Notes: a model not told the origin generated them from the sequence alone. Positions 1 through 9,730 are shown, numbered from the stretch's first letter. The stretch: DNA of 28,329 nt from Haplomitrium mnioides (GCA_049999725.1 JBNGIS010019966.1:1-28329), one strand, 5' to 3'. Program-made: numbers and translations.

Positions 1-219
1 TCATTAGGTCAAACAATTCAAGAGTAAAAGAAAAAATGTAGAGTAAAGTGTCATTAGTTAACACTTCAAGAGTTACAAATAAACTTTAGACGGAAGTATC
101 ATTAAATAAAACATGTAAGAAGTGTTTACTTCTTACATGTTTTATTTGATGATGCTTCTTTAATCATTAAATAAAACATGTAAGAAGTGTAGGAAAAATT
201 ACTTAGAGACTATAGAGTA
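1..219. repeat. Degenerate simple repeat flanking element A
   Basis: AT-rich DNA made of diverged copies of phrases such as AAGAGTAAAAGAAAAAATGT, CATTAAATAAAACATGTAAG and AAGTGTAGGAAAAATTA. The same phrases recur at 9081-9480 on the far side of the two LTR elements. I infer that this is the original target DNA, later split by insertion of elements A and B. No coding potential is seen. Confidence 0.55.
104..147. repeat. Perfect 20-bp inverted repeat (hairpin)
   Basis: Arms 104-123 and 128-147 are exact reverse complements separated by 4 bases. Weaker pairing extends outward to about 90-162. A third copy of the same phrase, in direct orientation, lies at about 165-190. It looks like an inverted copy of one unit of the surrounding simple repeat rather than a terminator or a MITE, because there is no terminal duplication. 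Confidence 0.75.
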
Positions 220-440
220 TGCTCCCTATTGCTAAACTAACCCCCTATTAACTAGAGTAAAGCTCTAGTCTAGTTAGATCAAGAGGTAGTTACACCTACC
301 ACTATCTACCTCTATCTACCTCATGTATTCCATGTATAGAGATGCAAGCATATATTACAACAATACAACACAACATAATAAGATGTAATCATGTGTGTGG
401 AGGTTGAGAAGAATACTTAGTTGCCTACATTTTCATTACA
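220..440 (+). repeat. 5' LTR of element A
   Basis: Aligns with 3917-4140 through the phrases GCTAAACTAAC, CTCTAGTCTAGTTAGATCA, AGGTAGTTACACCTACCACT and GATGCAAGCATATATTACAA. The first ~10 bases are degraded relative to the TGTTGTGAGC start of the 3' copy. The end is placed at the CA at 439-440, just before the primer-binding-like sequence, by comparison with element B. Confidence 0.65.
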
Positions 441-456
441 AGTTATTAACATGCTC
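441..456 (+). other. Primer-binding-like site of element A
   Basis: AGTTATTAACATGCTC follows the 5' LTR directly and matches the better-preserved TGTTATCAGCACGCTG at the same place in element B. It is a decayed variant of the initiator-Met-tRNA primer site of plant copia elements (consensus TGGTATCAGAGC). Confidence 0.5.
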
Positions 457-924
457 TTAAATTTTTAGAAATTCTTTTAAATACTTAGAGAAGTTGGAAT
501 ATGTGTTTGTTCCGGAAATAAAATTACAGTTTACAGCTTTTCAGTGAACTTGATCTTGCTAGAGAAAAGAAAGTGCCAAGAGAAAGCAAAGACAAATTGT
601 GTTTCACTTGTCGGGTTGTCTTGATTGATCGGTGTGTCGATCGATCGGGCTCTTGGGATTTCATCATCTATGGCGATTTGTTTCTAGAACTCGGAGCGGT
701 TATGCAACAATCATTTCTTCAGACAAAAGTTTTGGTCACATCCCTCTCTGTCACTTTTCTTTTCAAAATCTCATAATTCAAGATCAGGAGATTCAACTAG
801 AAGTTGAAACAGTGGATTCATATGTTTATCTTGTCAATCTCAACCTCTTTTGCAATGTTGAAGCGATCAAGAAACACCGAGAGCTCTCCATCTTCCGACA
901 TGAAGAGAGATTTACCAAATTTTG

Positions 925-1722
925 GGTCGGTTTAGCAAATCGCAGGGGATTCATGCTCACATTAGCAAAAGACATTATGGAGAGCAGGAGGCAAAAAAAG
1001 TTGGTAGCAGTGAGTATTTAACAAATCATTAGAAATTGGATTGCCAGTGGAAGACATTTTTTCACCTAAGGCAAAGAGAATTACATTGAATCACATCAAA
1101 GATGCGGCATGGCATTGAGCGCACCATTGAAGAGGATGCTAATTGTTGACCAAAGAACTCCTTACTGAGGCAGCAGCCATAAGCTTGTTTGATGCCCATC
1201 ACATAATACCAGCGAAATCTTGTATTGTAGTTCCAAAGATAGGTGGAATTCCGATTGCAAATACAAAAATTTCTCAACCATGAGAGATTTCTCCACAAGC
1301 AGTCGTTCACCTACGATTAGTCGCAAAAATCTCAATACAAGCAACAAAAATTTTGAAAGCACCTTGTGTTCAAGTATTCAAGAGCTAAACATTACATTCA
1401 GGCAGTCGAAATCCTTTGAAATCAACTACGAAACTGGAAGTCAAGACCTTCTCACAATGGACAACAATTTTGAGATGCTTCCTCCACCTATGGCCAATTT
1501 TGAAATAAGCAATGATCTGAAAGGTGACAAAGGCTTCCTCCTCTTGACAGGCTTGAATCAGATCTGAAGCAGGAGGGAATTTAAAAGGCAAGAGGAAAGG
1601 AACATTCACCATCGGAGTGGTGGACAATCTAGCAACTCAGCTCGCAATTCTCATCATGGGTTTGGAAGCTCTGAGTACAGCATTGCAATGACAATAGCCC
1701 CCGATATCATATTGCCTCTCAC
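925..1722 (+). other. Segment private to element A, possibly captured DNA
   Basis: Homology between A and B stops at about 925 in A (8255 in B) and resumes at about 1722 in A (6935 in B). The DNA between is unrelated in the two elements. In A it contains an open frame at 1220-1567 (115 aa, Ser/Asn-rich, about residues 20-60) and several blocks in other frames that read like protein interrupted by stops, for example near 1090-1290. I do not recognise a family. By analogy with the LRR fragment at the matching place in B, it may be a captured host gene piece, but this is inference. Confidence 0.4.
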
Positions 1723-1963
1723 ATGATCGCAGGAAATTTATTTTTCACGTGGCTCTTGTGAACAAAAAGAAAAATTTTGAAAGTTCGAATGGCTTCTTAA
1801 AGTTCCAAAACTAATCTAGCTTGGACTCGAAACTGCTCCTGGATATTCTTTATTGTCTATTTCCAACCTATCCTTTCCCTACATGTGAACCAACCGTGCC
1901 CCCAGGTGCAGGGAGCACAGGGGCCTTTCACAAGTAATTGTTGAAAGGGTTAGGGAAAAAACT

Positions 1964-1973
1964 CTATATATAC
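1964..1973 (+). promoter_or_regulatory. TATA-like sequence inside element A
   Basis: CTATATATAC is preceded by an A-run. The counterpart in B (about 6684-6694, minus strand) reads CTATATAAAC in the same context. Conservation in both elements makes a former internal or captured promoter possible. No downstream coding sequence supports it strongly. Confidence 0.25.
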
Positions 1974-2735
1974 ATTAACTAGTTTACAGTCCTCAACCAA
2001 TGGGATTGAGGGAACCCTTTAGAGAGCTCAGGTGATTGAGTTTTCTACCGAACCTCCACAAAGCATGATAGTGATTTCGAACCTAATCTATTCACTGAAC
2101 CTAGGTTTTCTCAAAGCAGAAATAGAGCAAATCTTCAAAATGCAATTTCTCAGCCAAATCATTCAATTCAAATGCTGAAATGGAATTGTTGATCCCTGGC
2201 AATCTGTTTTGCATCAAAAATGACACATTTTGGTTCATAATCAACTTAGGAAAAGAAAATTTCAAATCTAGTTGCATAAAATCTACATTTCCAAAGGCCA
2301 GATCAGAGACTTTGATTTCTTAGTTAGCTTATAGTTTTTTTATGTGATTCAAAGCTGAAACTATATTGCCTGGCCCCTAGGATCTGTTCTACTACAAGAA
2401 ATACCCAATTTGATGAAGAATCAAGGAAACATGAGCATGATTGCATTGCTGGTTGATGAAGTCCAATTAGTTAAAGCATAATGATTTTCCAATGATCTCT
2501 ATGAGCTTTATTTCTCACCTCTATCAATATCCAATGCTTTCTGATTCAAGACCAACTCTTATGTTGTAATCAATCTTCAAATTCAATAAAGATTGCAAAT
2601 TCTAGCTCCTAGATTTTTTGAATTTCTGAATACATCACATTAAAATTGAGCTCAAGCATATATTAAATATGGGATAACACACAATTTTGAGTTTCTCAAA
2701 TTTTAAATAGTTTTACAATGCTAATACAAACTGTT

Positions 2736-2763
2736 GGATGATCTGATTTCAGTCAGATCATCC
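2736..2763. repeat. Perfect 11-bp palindrome conserved in A and B
   Basis: Arms GGATGATCTGA (2736-2746) and its exact complement (2753-2763) flank a 6-base loop. Element B keeps a similar hairpin (ATGATCTGA ... TCAGATCAT) at about 5882-5905. Function unknown. Confidence 0.6.
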
Positions 2764-3905
2764 ATCTTGCAGTTGGATTTTGAGAATCTAACCTTGATGA
2801 GGCTAACTGGACTTCAATCCAGCAAAAGGATCTCTTGTTTTTCTTCCTGTTTCTATCACTTCATGAATCAAATGTAGGAATCAAGGAAATCCAATCCATT
2901 GCTAAAGGAAAGAACAACATACCTACAAGTAAGCATGACAAGGAATCATGTAGAGGCAGAAAACAGCGAAGAATATATTTGTCATTCTGAATTCTGTAAT
3001 TATAAATGCAAATAGCAATTTGAATTTCCAACCACTAAAATTTCTTGGGACAATCTACCAAGTGATCACCCTTGATGAATTCCATGGCTGATTGGATAAA
3101 ATGCAATAAACTCTTTGCTTGATTCTCTAATTGAAAGATTCCCCATAATGATCAAAACAGAGCTTGCAAAGATGAGAGGGAGAGTGTCGGAAAAAAATCT
3201 ATACTAGATCTGTAATATGGAATGAGACAGATTGCTCTTATTGAGCATCAGAATGTGCACATTGCTAAAGGTGGACTAAAGACGTACAAGTGAAAATCCA
3301 AATGTTGTTTTCTCAAATGATACAAATATGAAAACACAAATTATATTCTTTATATTTCTGTCCATATTTGTCTTTCAAAGTGCTGTTGCTACAGATTAGC
3401 AGACTTTTTATTCGCTAACAAATTAATAGGAGCATCACTATTTTCCTTGGTTGTATATTCTGTTTTCTATGCAAGAATTCTAGACTGCATTGACGCCTTC
3501 ATTATCAACTTTATGGATCTGTCCAAGATTGGTGCTCATATTTTCAATAGTATACAAAATATGATACGACGAGGAGACCTCATTAATATCATGCTTGTCT
3601 ACAGCATTGAAGATTTATGTTCACTCTCTCTTTTTTAAAACATTGTTGTACATGAACAAGCAGTATTATTTACTACTATGTTATACACGACTATCTGTAG
3701 GTGGTGGTACTCTTTCTCTCTGAAGAAAGAAAGGGAGTTTTAATAAGGCCACACATCACAGTATAGTATAGGTATATGCTCTTGTTGGCTGTTTTGAATT
3801 CTTTTTTTTAGATCGCCAAAGGGGGAGTCTTAAAACCCCAGTTAACTTAGCCATATAAAGGTCAGTACTCACTCTTATTATGGTTGATGTTCTCTCATAC
3901 ATCAA

Positions 3906-3916
3906 CCAAGGGGGAG
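3906..3916 (+). other. Polypurine tract of element A
   Basis: CCAAGGGGGAG lies immediately before the TG that starts the 3' LTR at 3917, which is the standard position for the plus-strand primer of an LTR element. Confidence 0.7.
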
Positions 3917-4140
3917 TGTTGTGAGCTAAACTAACCCGCCATTAACTAGAGTTAAGCTCTAGTCTAGTTAGATCAAAAGGTAGTTACACCTACCACTATC
4001 TACCTCTATCTATCTCATATAATCTATGTATAGAGATGCAAGCATATATTACAACACTACAACACAACATAAGAATATATATAAAGTGAAGAGAGAGAAG
4101 GCTTAGAATATATGAGCTAATGGAGCCTTCCATCTCAACA
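3917..4140 (+). repeat. 3' LTR of element A
   Basis: Begins TGTTGTGAGCTAAACTAACC and ends CATCTCAACA, so it carries the TG...CA termini of an LTR. It is homologous to 220-440 and, on the other strand, to both LTRs of element B (shared phrase GAGCTAATGGA near the end). The length is 224 bp. Confidence 0.75.
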
Positions 4141-4171
4141 CTCACTAGTAGTAGAACAACAAAGTCTTTAT
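4141..4171. other. 31-bp spacer between elements A and B
   Basis: The only DNA between the two 3' LTRs, and so the centre of the palindrome. Its last five bases, TTTAT, resemble the TTAAT just outside the other end of B (9081-9085) and may be one half of a decayed target duplication. Confidence 0.5.
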
Positions 4172-4379
4172 TGTTATAAAATATGGGCATTCCATTAGCT
4201 CATATATTCTCTCTCAACTACATTATTATTATATGTGTTGTTGTCATGTACATGTTGTTATCTCTACATATGGATATATGATATATAAGGGAAAAGATAA
4301 AGGTAGTTATAAGTAACTCTATATCTAACCCAAGTAAAGTTTAGTTCTAGTTAATGAAAGGTTTGGTTAGCTCAAAACA
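4172..4379 (-). repeat. 3' LTR of element B
   Basis: On the minus strand it starts TGTTTTGAGCTAACC and ends ATATTTTATAACA. It has the same length as the 5' copy (208 bp) and is homologous to it throughout. Confidence 0.75.
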
Positions 4380-4390
4380 CTCTCACTTGG
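4380..4390 (-). other. Polypurine-like tract of element B
   Basis: The minus strand reads CCAAGTGAGAG directly before the 3' LTR. It corresponds to CCAAGGGGGAG in element A, with a T interrupting the purines. Confidence 0.55.
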
Positions 4391-4566
4391 TTGATGTATA
4401 AGAGAACATCAAACACATTAAGAGTGAGGAGTACTAACCCTTATATGGCTAAGTTAATTGGGGCTATAAGACTCCCCCTTTGGCTGATCTAAAAAAATCA
4501 CTTAGAATATCCAACAAGAACTTAGACGTATACTATACTGTGATGTGTGGCCTCATTAAACCGCAT

Positions 4567-4582
4567 CCCCCCCCCCCCCCCC
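4567..4582. repeat. C16 homopolymer
   Basis: Sixteen consecutive C residues within element B, at a position where element A has no such run. Either a real local expansion or a sequencing or assembly length error. Confidence 0.85.
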
Positions 4583-5039
4583 TCGCTTTCTTTTGGGGGG
4601 AAAGAGTACCACCACATATAGTTATAGTGGTGTAGATCATAGCAATAAATAATGTTGCTTGTTCATGTATAGCAATGTGCTGAAAAAAGAGAGTAAACAA
4701 AAATCTTCCATGTTGTAGACAAGTATAGTATGAGAGCTCCTAGTTGTACCATGTTCTATACATTATTGAAAATATGAGTGCCAATCCTAGATAGATCCAT
4801 AAAGCTGATAATGAAGGCGTCGATGCAGTCCAGAATTCTTGCATAGAAAACATAATATACAACCAAGGAAAATAGTGAAGTTTTCAATAATTTTCCAGCG
4901 GATATAAAGGTTGTTGATTTGTAACAACAACACTTGGCAAGACAAATATAGACAGAAATACAAAGATAATAGTCTTTGTCTTCATATCTGCATCATTCGA
5001 GGAAACAACATTTAGATTTTCACTTGCACTTGTTTCTGA

Positions 5040-5365
5040 AAATTTCGTTCCTTATTTTTGAAACACCATAACAAATCATTCAAGCTATAAAGGCAATCAA
5101 TCACAGTATCCAATATATGAGAAAATTCAATTTCTACAGGTCCATTCCTGAGTGTGTGTAACACATTTTGCTCATGTGGGACTAAAGGTCCTCACTTTGG
5201 TGTAAGAAGTACACCTCTCTCATTTTTCTTCTGGCTTGGCATGAGACCTTTCATTATTATGATGCCATTTTTAGTTCTCAATAGGAGCTCTATTGGGAAT
5301 TGTATCAACTAGAGGTTGATTTGGTATGTAAAACACATATGTATGAATTGGGACTAAAGGTCCAC
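5040..5365 (-). other. Insertion in B relative to A, with direct repeats
   Basis: The reverse-complement alignment of A and B breaks here: A goes straight from the counterpart of 5036 to that of about 5370. The phrase TGGGACTAAAGGTCC occurs near both 5178 and 5346, so part of the insert is flanked by short direct repeats. No family recognised. It could equally be a deletion from A. Confidence 0.4.
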
Positions 5366-6287
5366 CTTTGGCAATGTGCACATTCGGATGCTCAATACAA
5401 GCAATCTGTCTCATTCCATATTACAGATCTGGTATAGGTTTTTGCTAGCACTCTCCCCCTTAGCTTTGCAAGCTCTATTTTGATCATTGTATGGAATCTT
5501 TCAATCAAAGAATCCAGCAAAGAGTTTAATGTATTTTATCCAATCAGCTATGGAATTCATCTACAGGGTGGGCACTTAGTAGATTGTCCCAAGCAATTTT
5601 AGTGATTGGAATCTCAAGTTGCAATTTCATTCATAATCACAAAATTCAGAATTTAGAATGACAAATATGTTCTTTCATGTTTTCTGCTTGTGCATGATTC
5701 CTTGTCTTGCTTTCTTACCGGTTTGCTGTTCTTTCCTTTAGCAACAGATTGGATTTCCTTGATTCTTGCATTTGATTCTTGAAGTGACAATAACAAGAAG
5801 AAAAACAAGAGGTCATTTTTATGGGTTGAAGTCCAGTTAGCCTCACCAAGTTTAGATTCTCAAAATCTAACTTCAAGATATATGATCTGACTTAAATCAG
5901 ATCATGCAACAGTTTGTAATAGTATTGGTAGGCTTTTTTAAACTTCAGAAACTCAAAATTTTGTGTTATCCCAGATCTAGGAAATGCTTCACCTCAATCA
6001 TGATGTGATGTACTCAAAATTTCAGAAAATCCAGCAGTTGAAATTTTTCAATCTGTGTTGAATATGAAGATTGATTATAGCATAAGAGCTGCTTATAAAT
6101 TAGAAAACATTAGATAGTAATAGTGGCGAGAAATGTAGCTCATAGAGATCATTGGAAGATCATTCTCTTGCAAAACAAATTGAACTCTAGGATTAAGCAA
6201 TGAAATCCTCCTCATTATTCCTTGATTCTTCATCAAATTGGGCATTTCTTGTAGTACAACAGATTGTAGGGGGCAGGCAATATGGTT

Positions 6288-6626
6288 TCAGATTTTGAAT
6301 TGCATAAAAATACTGTATATTAACTCAGAAACCAAACTTTCTGATGAGGCTTTTGAAAATGTCAATTTTCTGCAATCAGATTTGAAATTTTCTTTTTTTA
6401 AGTTGATTATGAACCAAAAAGTGTCATTCTTGATGTAAAATAGATTTCCAAGGATTAACAACTTCATTTCAGCCTTTGAATCAAAAGATTTGGTTGAGAA
6501 TTGACTGAGAAATTGCATTTTAAAGATCTGCCCTGTTTCTTTGAGAAAAAACCTAGGTTCAGTTGAACAAACTAGGTTCGGAAGCAATCTGGTGCTTTGT
6601 GGAGGTTTGGTAATTGGCTCAATCAC
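6288..6626 (-). pseudogene. Unrecognised 112-aa open frame in element B
   Basis: An open frame on the sense strand of B starting MIEPITKPPQST, downstream of the TATA-like site. The homologous stretch of element A (about 2045-2360) is interrupted by stops and frame changes, so it is not maintained as a protein there. I recognise no domain. It could be a chance frame or the remains of a protein once carried by the family. Confidence 0.25.
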
Positions 6627-7219
6627 ATGAGCTCTCTCAAGGGCTCCCTCAATCCCATAATTTGAGGGTTGTAAACTAATAGATGTTTATATAGAGTTTT
6701 TTCCTTAACTTTTTCAAGAGTTACTTGTGAAGGGCCCCTGTGCTCCCTGCATCTCGAGGCACGGTTGGTCCACATGTACGGCTAGGATAGGTAGATTAGA
6801 CAAGAGGAAAAAATCAGGGGCAGTTTTCCCTCTGAGCTAGATTAGTTTTGAAACTTTTGAGAAGCCATTCGAACTTTCAAAATTTTTCTTTTCATTCATC
6901 AAAGCCGTGTGAAAAAAAACAATTTCTGCAATCATGTTTTGTGTAGAGTGCCTAAAGCAAGATGTGTTAAAATGACACATGATGCCTTGCTAGAAATATT
7001 GACATGCCATCAATGCAAATTTGTCATCTTCAAATGGAAATTTTCATTGCAGTGGTGCTGAAATCTTCCGTAGTAGTTGCCCCTATTTGTTTACATCCAT
7101 GCTGAACAGAGGGGCCGGGAAGCGTCATTGAAACACACTTGAAGCTCAGCAAAAGCACTTTGACGCTTTAGTTTGTCCTCTAAATTTGGGTATTCAATTC
7201 AAGATAAACCATCTCTTCA

Positions 7220-7783
7220 GTGCTCACGGATTTGAATGAGAAACAATTTGACTTGTCAAGAGTTTTCAAAGAAGTCCATCTTTGGATCCCCTTGCTAAGC
7301 TTTTTGCTAAGATAGTTGTCATGTAAGTAGATGAATTTCAAGTTTTGTAGTTGTCAGAATGATGAAGGCAATGCATCACAAAAGAAATTACACTACAGAT
7401 TCAACACCAACAGCTTCATGCATTTGCCCATTGTGGCTGGAATTTTTGTGGGAAAACTGATTGTAGCTTAAATCAAGGTATTCCAAGTTTGTGCAGTTGC
7501 TCGAATCATCAAGGAGAGGATTGTTCAGCAATTTTTCCTCGAAGATCAACGTATAGTCGAAGAAATACCAGTTTCTCATAGCTCCAATGGGATTATGATT
7601 CAGCGTCCTCTTTAGCTCTAACAGATAGCTCTTATCCCTTTGTGTGTTTTCAAGGAGCTGGCTCCGAATATAAGTTTTAAGCATCAATCGGCGACCACCA
7701 TCACAACAATCTTGACAAAGCTCCATTTTCCTTGTTGCATTTCTCAACGTCATAGCTTCCGAAATCACACAATCTTTAAACAT
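7220..7783 (-). pseudogene. Captured LRR receptor-type gene fragment (N-terminal cap plus LRRs)
   Basis: Minus-strand frame from 7783. Residues about 50-72 read like the plant LRR N-terminal cap (DKSYLLELKRTLNHNPIGAM, then RNW). A jump follows to residues 95-111, SNCTNLEYLDLSYNQFS, a textbook plant extracellular LRR. A one-base frameshift near 7440 moves the reading to IPATMGKCMKLLVLNL, and after two stops it continues as LQNLKFIYLHDNYLS and TSLKTLD, two more repeats, to about 7220. In the living family (LRR receptor kinases and receptor-like proteins) this part is the cell-surface sensor. Here the cap is fused to mid-gene repeats, and there is no transmembrane segment or kinase, so it is a non-functional piece. 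It lies in the private segment of element B in the same orientation, consistent with transduction by a retrotransposon. The exact parent gene is unknown. Confidence 0.7.
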
Positions 7784-8255
7784 TGCTGAAGCACCACTGG
7801 ATTTGCATTCCCTTTTCCAATATGCTTTTCTCGATCACTTTCGATGGGCGAATTCTTCTTGTAAAGGTTTCTTGAATGAACCTTGTTGCAAGGCTTCAAT
7901 GTTCCTCATGGCAACTTTATTTTTGTGCAATTTCTTACATGTCAAACTTCTGCTTGTCCAAAATTCCTCTTTGAATAGGTTTGGCTGATTCTTTATCAAA
8001 ATGCTTGACCTGCATCAAAAAACCACCAGTATTCTTGCTTCAAATGATTCCTTGCGAGTGAATTTACTACAAGGCTGAATTTTTAACACAAATTTATTCC
8101 AATGCATGTTCTTTCTCACTAGGAAAATTCTCCTTGTCCTCTTTTTCTAAGTCTATTTCTATGGGGCTAATTGGGTTCTGATACATTTCTCCAACTACTT
8201 CATTCTTGAACATTTGCTCCTACTATATTCGTTGCTTTTTCATGTCATGATGGTT
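7784..8255 (-). other. Private DNA of element B upstream of the LRR piece
   Basis: Lies between the shared 5' internal region and the LRR fragment and has no counterpart in element A. A 61-aa open frame on + (7803-7988) is not convincing. No function recognised. Confidence 0.4.
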
Positions 8256-8856
8256 CACAAAATCTGGTAATCCTCTCTTCCTGCTAGAAGGCGGAGAGTT
8301 CTTGGTGTTTTTTGATCGCTTCAACATCAAAAAGGAGGCTCAGATTGATAAAGATAGACATATGAATCCGTCGTTTCAACGTTTGGTTGAATCTCCTCAT
8401 CTTGAATTCTAAGATTTTGATAAGAACTGTGACAAAGAGGGATCTAACCAAAACTTTTGTCTGAAGAAATAACTACCATATAACAGCTTTGAGTTCTAGA
8501 AATGAGTCTCAATAGATTATAAAATTGCAAGCCCGATCAATCGACAACAAGCTAAAAAGTGAAACAAAATTTGTCTTTGCTTTCTCTTAGCACTTTCTTT
8601 TCTCTGGCATGATCAAGTTCACCAAAAAGCAAAAAACTATAATTTTTTTCCCGAAGGAACACTGATTCCAATTTCCTCTACTTCAAACCCGATCTAGAAA
8701 TTTTGAATCAGTTGTAATAGTATGATTGCATGCATCATGCCATAAGAATAATGATAATTATTATGGAAGCAAATCGCATACACAATTGCCATTCTTATCA
8801 TTCTTTCTTTCTTAATTCCATGCTCTAAGTATTTAAAAAAATTTCTAAAAATTCAA

Positions 8857-8872
8857 CAGCGTGCTGATAACA
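8857..8872 (-). other. Primer-binding site of element B
   Basis: The minus strand reads TGTTATCAGCACGCTG immediately after the CA end of the 5' LTR. It is a variant of the Met-tRNA primer site of plant copia elements (TGGTATCAGAGC); variants starting TTATCAGCACG are, from memory, also common in plant copia elements. Confidence 0.65.
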
Positions 8873-9080
8873 TGTTATAAAATGTGAGCACTCCATTAGC
8901 TCGTATATTCTCTCTCAATTACATTATTGTTATATATATTGTTGTTATGTACATGTATTTATCTCTACATATAGATATATGATATACAAGAGGAAAGATC
9001 AAGGTAGTTTTAACTACATCTAGATCTAACCTAAGTAAGGTTTAGTTTTAGCTAATGAATGGTTGGGTTAGCTCACAACA
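8873..9080 (-). repeat. 5' LTR of element B
   Basis: On the minus strand it starts TGTTGTGAGCTAACCCAACC and ends CACATTTTATAACA. It matches 4172-4379 over its full length and is homologous to both LTRs of element A. Confidence 0.75.
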
Positions 9081-9480
9081 TTAATGAAGCTTTAAGAGCA
9101 AACCATTTAAGAAGTGCGAAGAAAAATCCCTAGTGTTTGTAAAGAAAGCCAAAGAGTAAAATAAATGTCTTAAGAAAAAGTTGTCAAGTAATAAAAAATA
9201 ACTTGGTGTAAAGAAAGCTCAAGAGTAAAAGGAAATGTCTCAACAAAATGATGTAAATTAAAACACATCAATACAAACAAGAGTACTTTGGGACTAGAAA
9301 GAATGCTCATGAGTAGAAGAAACAATCTTAAAGAAAGCATCATCAAGTAAACATTTTAGAAATGCAAGCAAAATTATTGTGTGACTCCAAATCATGCTCT
9401 TGAGTAAGAGAAAAAACCTATAGAAAGTGTTGTTATGTAATAAGTTCTACAAGTTAAAGCAAAAATTTTCAAAGAAAGAG
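9081..9480. repeat. Degenerate simple repeat flanking element B
   Basis: Diverged units containing AAGAGTAAAAG, AATGTCTTAAGAAA, AAGAAAGC, CATCATCAAGTAAACATTTT and AGAAATGCAAGCAAAATTAT. These are the same vocabulary as 1-219. It continues the array that elements A and B interrupted. Confidence 0.55.
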
Positions 9481-9508
9481 GTGGGGAACGCATAGCGGGG
9501 CATTGTAA

Positions 9509-9625
9509 ATTTAAAACTAGCCTCCTAACTATGGATTATAATAACTTAACTCTAGTTAGATGAAGAGGTAGTTATAGCCTCTATATACATGTATAATAGG
9601 AGAGGAGATTTAGAACATTCTATTG
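9509..9625 (+). repeat. Possible fragment of an A/B-family LTR
   Basis: The stretch AACTCTAGTTAGATGAAGAG followed by GTAGTTATAGCCTCTAT resembles the CTCTAGTCTAGTTAGATCA...GGTAGTTACACCTACC core of the element A LTRs in the same order. Both edges are lost, so a degraded solo LTR is the most economical reading. Confidence 0.35.
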
Positions 9626-9730
9626 ATCTACCGAATAGAGATTGGTGCCGATATTGGAGTACATATGCTAACTACACTTAATGAATGCAACATGTTTTTT
9701 ACATGTGATATATTACTCAGTGATATACTC

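Larger units (their letters stand above)
1723..3905 (+). other. 3' internal region of element A shared with B
   Basis: Non-coding DNA matching element B on the opposite strand (about 4391-6935). Shared landmarks include GTGCAGGGAGCACAGGGGCC near 1905, a TATA-like stretch near 1964, the palindrome at 2736-2763 and GGGGGAGTCTTAAAACCCCA near 3823. B carries about 330 extra bases (about 5040-5365) that A lacks. The only open frame of note in A (3447-3638, 63 aa) resembles nothing I know and is not kept open in B. Confidence 0.6.
220..4140 (+). mobile_element. Element A: non-autonomous copia-type LTR element (LARD-like)
   Basis: An element of about 3.9 kb with a 5' LTR (about 220-440), a primer-binding-like site, about 3.45 kb of internal DNA, a polypurine tract and a 3' LTR (3917-4140). 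The internal region has no recognisable gag, protease, integrase, reverse transcriptase or RNase H in any frame; all open frames are short. A large internal region without coding fits a large retrotransposon derivative that would need proteins from another element. Its sequence is homologous, in reverse orientation, to element B, except for the central segment (about 925-1722), which is private to A. The two LTRs have clearly diverged, so the insertion is old. No 5-bp target duplication survives (GAGTA on the left, CTCAC on the right). Confidence 0.7.
4172..9080 (-). mobile_element. Element B: non-autonomous copia-type LTR element carrying an LRR gene fragment
   Basis: Reads on the minus strand: 5' LTR (9080-8873), primer site (8872-8857), about 4.5 kb internal DNA, polypurine-like tract (4390-4380), 3' LTR (4379-4172). 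Both LTRs are 208 bp with TG...CA ends. The flanks TTTAT (4167-4171) and TTAAT (9081-9085) differ at one base and may be the target duplication. Internal DNA is homologous to element A at its outer (about 8255-8850) and inner (4391-6935) parts. It lacks gag-pol coding. The central part, about 6935-8255, is private and holds a pieced-together LRR gene fragment in the same orientation as the element. This is the structure expected of a non-autonomous element that transduced host gene sequence. Confidence 0.75.

Noticed and set aside
104-147. Transcription terminator or MITE
   Set aside because: No gene ends here, there is no T-tract role in a eukaryote, and no terminal target duplication. It looks like an inverted unit of the local simple repeat.
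632-1021. 129-aa gene in element A
   Set aside because: Not maintained in the homologous part of element B, where stops interrupt it, and no domain is recognisable.
6238-6438. 66-aa plus-strand frame
   Set aside because: It is antisense to element B's internal region and has no conserved counterpart in element A.
220-9080. A single foldback (TIR) DNA transposon with ~4 kb inverted repeats
   Set aside because: Each half has its own pair of LTRs, a primer site and a polypurine tract, so two LTR elements explain the structure better.
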